From NCBI GenBank assembly GCA_002221725.1, contig NJFT01000003.1, positions 248,001 to 312,000 on the forward strand: 64,000 nt of DNA. The letters are read 5' to 3'. This DNA comes from Scedosporium boydii. Lineage: Eukaryota > Ascomycota > Sordariomycetes > Microascales > Microascaceae. Below the pieces are notes generated by a model that saw only the letters and a program-made list of their open reading frames with translations, was not told the DNA's origin and did not search any database. This document shows positions 58,874 through 64,000 of the stretch, one piece after another. The stretch's first letter is position 1; each line of letters starts with the position of its first letter. The translations under genes and the position numbers were made by a program.

Positions 58874-59608
58874 TAACGATAGACCTAGCAGAGACTGCCA
58901 TCTAATTCTTCTTGGGCGGCGTCGATCGCTACCTGTAACAAATAATCATTGTACGAGTAAAATAGGGGCATTAACTGGGGCGGGAAGGTGCGGCGGGAGT
59001 TCTTAGGCGTTTAGAGGGCTGGCAATAGCCCGACCTTGCTAGCATTTAAAGAGCATTCAAGTTATTGATTGAATTGATGTTTTAAGAACATTGTTCGCAC
59101 CCGATTTCATTTTGGGCCGAGGAAGTGGTCGAGGTGGTCTTGGGAAGAGCTGCCCCGCCATCGTATTGTTGGCTGAAGCGGGGATTTGAACGTGTCCAGC
59201 TCCATTCACAAAGAGCCCCACGTCATTGGTACGAGCTGAAGTGTTCGGTGATGTGCTGGCAAGATTAGTTCGTAAGAATATTCCTTGCAACTGGCCTCAT
59301 TTTTGCATTCTTGCTGGGGTATGCAGTGTCATGGAACAGCGTCCTCGTCATAATTGCGGGTGGTTGGTGTTCAATGTTCCACGATCCCAGGAGGCCACGT
59401 GATTGCCCCTGAGACATTGGAAACTGCAAGAAAGCCTCACCAGCCTCCCAACTTTTGGAAACGAAAAATGGATTAAAAGGGTATGGCGATGGCCTGACTA
59501 CCTCTTCCAATATTTCTCTCTGCTTCCAGAGTTAGTGAAGCAGGTAATTCCACTTTTCCGAAACTCTCCTCGTTGCGCGGGAATAAAATCCCCCCACCCA
59601 CCACGAAG
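58874..59608. promoter_or_regulatory. gap upstream of the GPI-type protein gene
   Basis: 735 bases without a recognised gene. Contains a CACGTG palindrome at 59396-59401, about 210 bases before the next start codon. It carries the Aurora-like gene's 3' flank and the next gene's promoter. Confidence 0.4.
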
Positions 59609-60256
59609 ATGAAGCATGTCGCGACTCTAATTCTCGCCTCAGCAGTGGCGCTAGCCACAGCTTCTGACGCACCCTGCAGCAACGAAGCCTGTACGTCACT
59701 TTGCAACGCGACTCCTTCGTGCATGTCGACGCTCTTCGACCCGGCGTTGGGACAATGCTACACTTTCTCTTGCGTCCTCAACAACTACTCGCGACCGTCC
59801 AAATATCTCGGCTACCAGAAGCCCGGCCAGACATACCCCTGCCCCGCCGATCAGCCTATACCTGGTGAGCCCCAAACGCCACCACCGCCCGCTCCCATTG
59901 CCGAGCCCACCGCGAACGAGCAACCGCCAGCACCAGAGCCCTCGACTCCTGCCCCAAATCCTACCCCGAATCCGGGAAGCGAAGCATCTAGCTCCCTTGT
60001 TACTGTTCCCCGGCCCTCTTCGGCTGAAGGCTCTGGTAGTAATGGCGGGTCCTCGACGACGGAGGTGCAAAACACTCCAACCGCGGGTGCCAGTAATGGA
60101 GGATCGGATGGCGACGAATCTAACTCCGCGAATGCGAATGGGCCCGACAATACATCCAATCCTGTTGCGCCAACCATAATACTTGGTGGCGCGGCTGCCA
60201 AATCGATGGCACCAGTGTCATTACTAGCTATCGGACTGGTTATGTTCCTACTTTAA
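59609..60256 (+). CDS. secreted, probably GPI-anchored Pro/Ser-rich protein
   Basis: Intronless 215-residue protein. It starts with a signal peptide (MKHVATLILASAVALATASD) and continues with a small cysteine-rich head: six Cys in about 35 residues, CSNEACTSLCNATPSC then CYTFSC, with potential N-glycosylation sites. A long Pro/Ser/Thr/Gly/Asn-rich stalk follows, typical of O-glycosylated cell-wall proteins. The C-terminus has a small-residue region (ILGGAAAKS) followed by a hydrophobic tail (PVSLLAIGLVMFLL) ending at the stop, as expected for GPI anchoring. Function unknown; a cell-wall or surface role is inferred from architecture. The ATG is chosen because the signal peptide starts there. 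Confidence 0.7.
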   Translation: MKHVATLILASAVALATASDAPCSNEACTSLCNATPSCMSTLFDPALGQCYTFSCVLNNYSRPSKYLGYQKPGQTYPCPADQPIPGEPQTPPPPAPIAEPTANEQPPAPEPSTPAPNPTPNPGSEASSSLVTVPRPSSAEGSGSNGGSSTTEVQNTPTAGASNGGSDGDESNSANANGPDNTSNPVAPTIILGGAAAKSMAPVSLLAIGLVMFLL

Positions 60257-61835
60257 GGGGCGATCATCGAGTCGAGACCTCTTATACCTTCTATGGGTCG
60301 GTTCGACATTGGCCGAAGAGGGAACCTCTGGTTCATAGGATATTCCTTTATGGGTGATGCAGAATAATGATGATGATTTGTATAAACTGATTAGGGGTTA
60401 GACGGCGTTCGGTCATGGGCGGCGGGAGGGATCTTCTTTTCACAGTAATACGAAAGACGAGAGTCCCGGATGGGCTGACAGCAGTGAGGTGCTGGAATTG
60501 GAGAGGCAATGATGAATGTAATACAAAGGTGCCCTACGCGGATACAACTTATTTTGTCTAGATGTTGTTAATATTACTACAAAAATATTACTACAAAGTA
60601 GGTTTGACATTCCAAGAATATCGCTGTCCCGTCCTGTTTCGCGTGGGCTCTACAAGGAGATAAACAGGAGTGATTGGTTGCCGGCTGGCCTTGATCTTTT
60701 TCACACCAGGGTTTACCTGGCTTGTCCATGTTGATCCATCTCGTCGGCTCCCGGGAAATGGGAGACTCGAGATCGTTGGTGATTTTCCGGGCCTCGTGCG
60801 AGGTACTGGTCGATAGTCTAATCCAAGGGCCTGGACCGAAATATGGATGTGAAGAAATGATTACAGTCGGACTCACGGGGTCTATGTCTTGGCTCTTGGC
60901 TCTTGGCTCTTGGCTGACGATCGGAAACGACGCTTGTCCACGGGAATGTTGTGCCGATATTTTCTTGATTTTTTGGGTTGTCCCCTGTTTCAGGAGTCGA
61001 GGGTCGCAGCATGAGCATCCATTTGGCGATGCTGCCCGTGGGAGGGAAAACCGTACCACTTGTGGGTGATCTACTGTGGCGTCGACCGCCTGCATCTTGC
61101 CCCGCCATTGAAGGGCCTTGATCCCGGCTTGTCAGTCCGTGAGATCTTGATTGTCTGTTTTTGCCCCATCATCACCGAAGATGAAGATGACAAGCGGTTA
61201 TCCCACGAGAAGGCTCGACAGTCGCCCGAAAAGCACAGAGCTTTCCAGCAGGGTGATGCGCGCATTTTTCTATAAAAAATACAATCAAATAAAATAAATT
61301 CCTGCAAATATCTAATTGTCTTTAGTGATCAACATTCCCCATACTCCTTTGGATGTGCACGGAGAACCAAAAATCCTGTTTTATCCGGCGGCGCTCAAAC
61401 ACTTGCCTTGCTCATGAAACCCTTCCCGCTCCTGTCTGTAACAGAATCCAACCACACAAAAGCCCAGTCCCCTTTTCCCTCATATCCACCTACATATCTG
61501 CAACCATGATGCGGGAGAGGTTAACAAGTCGGCGTCGAAACAATACTACGTAGTGTAGGGCTGCCCGGACACATTGGTCAAGTGCCAGGCAATATCTAGC
61601 CAGGACATCCCTTCAAATCAGCCCCCAACCGCCCACATATTCCCTCCTTTGACATGACATCAATCAGATCAAGACATTGGCATCGACGATATATGCCTAT
61701 TCACTATTAACGATAGAATATAATGACCTCTTCTCTATAATCCTCGCCGCATCTTCATTTCTTCCTCTTCGTTGTTCCTTCTAATCTAATCCGCAATTCA
61801 TCCATCCTACTCACCACTCCTCTTCCGATTTCAAT
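60257..61835. other. 1.6 kb gap between two surface-protein genes
   Basis: No gene was recognised; open frames are short and antisense to each other. Contains a small tandem repeat at 60887-60914 and AT-rich sequence near 60,540-60,600 and 61,270-61,320. The right end is the promoter and CT-rich leader of the next gene. Confidence 0.4.
60887..60914. repeat. tandem repeat, four copies of TCTTGGC
   Basis: Four exact 7-base copies of TCTTGGC in a row. Too short to be more than a minisatellite seed; no function suggested. Confidence 0.75.
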
Positions 61836-62630
61836 ATGTCCGGTCTTCTCGGCAATCTTCTCGGCGGTGTTGGGGGTGCAGTTGGCGGAGTCGGCAACCT
61901 TCTCAACGGTGGCAATACAGCACCGACACCAGAAACGCCCGCGCAAAACGCAGCTGATGGTGATGCTGCCAACAACAACAATGATAGCAATGGAAACAAC
62001 AATGCCGATAATACTACGCCTCCTAACAACGGCCTCATCAACGTCGACCTCGGAAACCTCCTCGGCGGCGGTGCCGCGACGCCCGATGCGCAGACACCTG
62101 CGGCCCCCACCCCGGCAGCGGCGACCACATTAATAGCGGTTCCCACTCCCACTCCCGAGAATGCAGATCCGACCCCAACGCCCGAACCAGCAGACTCAAC
62201 GCCCACCGCCGCTCCACCTGCCGCCCAGACGACGCTGGTCGCGATACCAAACACCGAAGACACACCTGCACCTGCACCTGTACCAGTAGCCGACGTGCAA
62301 ACGCCACTGGACAATGTTACGCCTGGCGTTGCCGATGCCACCGAGTCAGCTCCGGCTCTCCCTGCTCCTAGTGAGGGATCTTCTTCCAGCAACATGCTTA
62401 TCCCTATCGTCGGTGCATCTGCCGGCGGTGCTCTTCTCATCATAATTATTGCCATAATCATGACGACCAGGTACAGGAGGAGAAGGTGGCCCTTCGCGAA
62501 GCGCAAGTTCGCCCGACTCGACGACGAGCTGGAGACGAGCTCCGTGAGCGGTGGATCTAAGTGGGATCCATCAAGGGTCGGTCCCGAGTCGAGCCGGATT
62601 AGCAGGTTTATGGCAAACCGGAGTCAATGA
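61836..62630 (+). CDS. single-pass membrane protein, Pro/Thr-rich ectodomain
   Basis: Intronless, 264 residues. The N-terminus is a Gly/Leu/Val-rich repeat (LLGNLLGGVGGAVGG, then GNLLNGG and again DLGNLLGGG). A long low-complexity region follows, rich in Asn, then in Pro, Thr and Ala. One strong membrane segment comes next (MLIPIVGASAGGALLIIIIA, continuing for a few residues), followed by a basic stop-transfer stretch (RYRRRRWPFAKRKF) and a Ser-rich cytosolic tail. The order resembles fungal wall-stress sensors of the Mid2/Wsc type, but there is no cleavable signal peptide and no Wsc cysteine domain. Orientation by a positive-inside rule puts the stalk outside. Function unknown. Confidence 0.68.
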   Translation: MSGLLGNLLGGVGGAVGGVGNLLNGGNTAPTPETPAQNAADGDAANNNNDSNGNNNADNTTPPNNGLINVDLGNLLGGGAATPDAQTPAAPTPAAATTLIAVPTPTPENADPTPTPEPADSTPTAAPPAAQTTLVAIPNTEDTPAPAPVPVADVQTPLDNVTPGVADATESAPALPAPSEGSSSSNMLIPIVGASAGGALLIIIIAIIMTTRYRRRRWPFAKRKFARLDDELETSSVSGGSKWDPSRVGPESSRISRFMANRSQ

Positions 62631-63514
62631 GCGAGAGAGGATGAGGGAAGCCAATCTCGAAGGGGGTGTTTCAGCTAGCCTGACATCCGATGCTGGGGAA
62701 TGAGGATTCACGACCGGGTGCGACTCTTTTTTTTCCACCTGTATTCTTTTTTTATTGTGTGAGGGTCAGGGGCTGGGCCGCTGGGCTTGCAATCACGTCA
62801 GAGACTTTTCGCTTCGACAACTTGGGATTCTCAGAAGACTGGGCGGGAATGAAATGAGTGCATTTGAAAATTCACGATAACGGCGTTTATGAGGGCTTGC
62901 ACTTGGGAATCGTCATCTTTTGCCAGTCAATCAATCATGTCCATAGCATAGTATTCGGTACATAAAAAGAATATCACATTTGAATGGCAGGTAGAGAGCA
63001 GACCTAGTCCGAATGGCATTTCTAATCATCACTGATACATTGATTTTAAACGAAAGGGTCGGCGTCTTGCCTGGGATGAGATCGTCCGCCCCGCAAGCGG
63101 CTTCCGTATAATTACATGGCGAGTACCTTGGGTCAGCCGAATGCGTAGCCATCTCCGCCAGGTGGCGCTGGCTTAGAGCCCTAGGAGAAGTAGAAAAGTG
63201 TATACATACAGTTGCTACCTCTAAAGTCCAGAGGCCGATTGGCAAAGTCCGAAAAGGCGGAGGAGGCCCAGCATCTGGGTCGCGGGGCAGGCTGGCGGTT
63301 GGCCTGCGACATGGAACTACCAAAGAGTCACACACAAATTCTCCAGCTCCGGCGGGGAGACAGAGGGAGACAGAAGCCTCGTAATTCTTCATTCACATAC
63401 GAAGTATGTCGTAACCATCCATCACTCAATTTAAAGCCATCTTCTTGATTAAAAGACGACGTCTACGACGTCTTCTCTCATTTCCCCCGATCCTACCCCC
63501 GGCGATGATAAATC
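62631..63514. other. gap before the last partial gene
   Basis: About 880 bases without a recognised gene. T-rich just after the membrane-protein gene (62,727-62,757). The right end is presumably the promoter of the gene starting at 63515. Confidence 0.4.
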
Positions 63515-64000
63515 ATGGGCGGAACTGCTCCGAAGCTCCCGCCCGTGGAAGGACCCACCAAAGCGGCGATTAGATGCGCCGAGAATATCGCCCTCCTCCG
63601 AATCCTGCACGAAATACCACAAAAGGCCCTGAAGAACAGTCCGAGCTCCCTAGCTTTTCGGCATGAGGAGTACAGCCTGCCGTTCGATCGGGAACGACAT
63701 TTAACTGGGACTTTAGCTTTTTTGTCATGCTTGAAAGACGACCCGGGCCGCATCCCGGCTACATCAGTCCGGGAATCCGGGAAAGGCTCCTCGCTGAAGC
63801 TCAGTGTCCTCGTTGCCGTAAATCGTAAGAGCACAGAGGATGGAAGGTCTGCTCTCCAGAAGATTGTCGAGGGATTCGAACGGATTTTCAGCCACCTTCA
63901 TTTCATCGATCAGAGTAAGTGGATCTACCTCTCTTCCCCGTGGTAGAGAAATCCCACCTTCTGACATAGGCTGTCTGCCAGAGGAAGAAGCAGAAATCCG
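63515..64000 (+). CDS. unrecognised gene, 5' part only
   Basis: First exon 63515-63914 encodes about 133 residues, then a good donor (CAGA|GTAAGT) opens an intron that runs toward the window end; candidate acceptors are CATAG at 63969 and CCAG at 63980. The protein begins MGGTAPKLPPVEGPTKAAIR and continues with mixed helical, charged sequence (ALRILHEIP-like and SLKLSVLVAVNRKS segments). There is no signal peptide or membrane segment. I recognise no domain. The remainder lies outside the window. Confidence 0.5.

Overview
The window is nuclear DNA from a filamentous ascomycete (Pezizomycotina, most likely Sordariomycetes). The genes carry short introns, mostly 55-80 nt, with CTRAY-type branch sites. 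The protein set fits as well: a full PEX6, a Hog1-pathway MAPKKK, a LaeA-like methyltransferase and MMS19. I rebuilt each gene model by checking splice sites and reading phase by hand.

Layout. 0.6-13.5 kb is a dense housekeeping block: MMS19 (+), SPC2 (-), EMC3 (+), RPC25 (-), a NUFIP/CCCH protein (+) and SPT2 (-). They alternate strands, giving shared promoters (SPC2/EMC3, RPC25/NUFIP) and convergent 3' ends. A 4.4 kb stretch without a recognisable gene follows. Then come endopolyphosphatase PPN1 (+), converging on the 2-oxoglutarate oxygenase TPA1/OFD1 (-), and a 3.6 kb gap holding a tRNA-headed SINE-like element. Next are a class V aminotransferase (+), ribulose-phosphate 3-epimerase (-), the SSK2-type MAPKKK (-), a membrane-anchored steryl-ester/acid lipase (-), tRNA-Glu(UUC) with a 10-nt intron (-) and PEX6 (+).

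From about 46.9 kb the window becomes more accessory. It holds an M3 metallopeptidase gene with one in-frame stop, an eight-exon LaeA-like methyltransferase, a kinase C-lobe relic, a small multi-pass membrane protein, 4 kb of decayed open frames and an Aurora-like kinase. Two cell-surface-type proteins (one GPI-type, one single-pass) and the first exon of an unrecognised gene complete it.

The points most worth a second look are five. A 36-nt intron-like segment spans the SSK2 stop codon, and its removal would join a 178-residue in-frame tail. A lone nonsense codon interrupts an otherwise intact M3 peptidase. Two introns start with GC instead of GT (RPC25 and the methyltransferase). A divergent Aurora-like kinase sits in gene-poor DNA. 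The SINE-like element is the fifth. I found no CRISPR array, no intact transposase and no obvious new multi-gene system.
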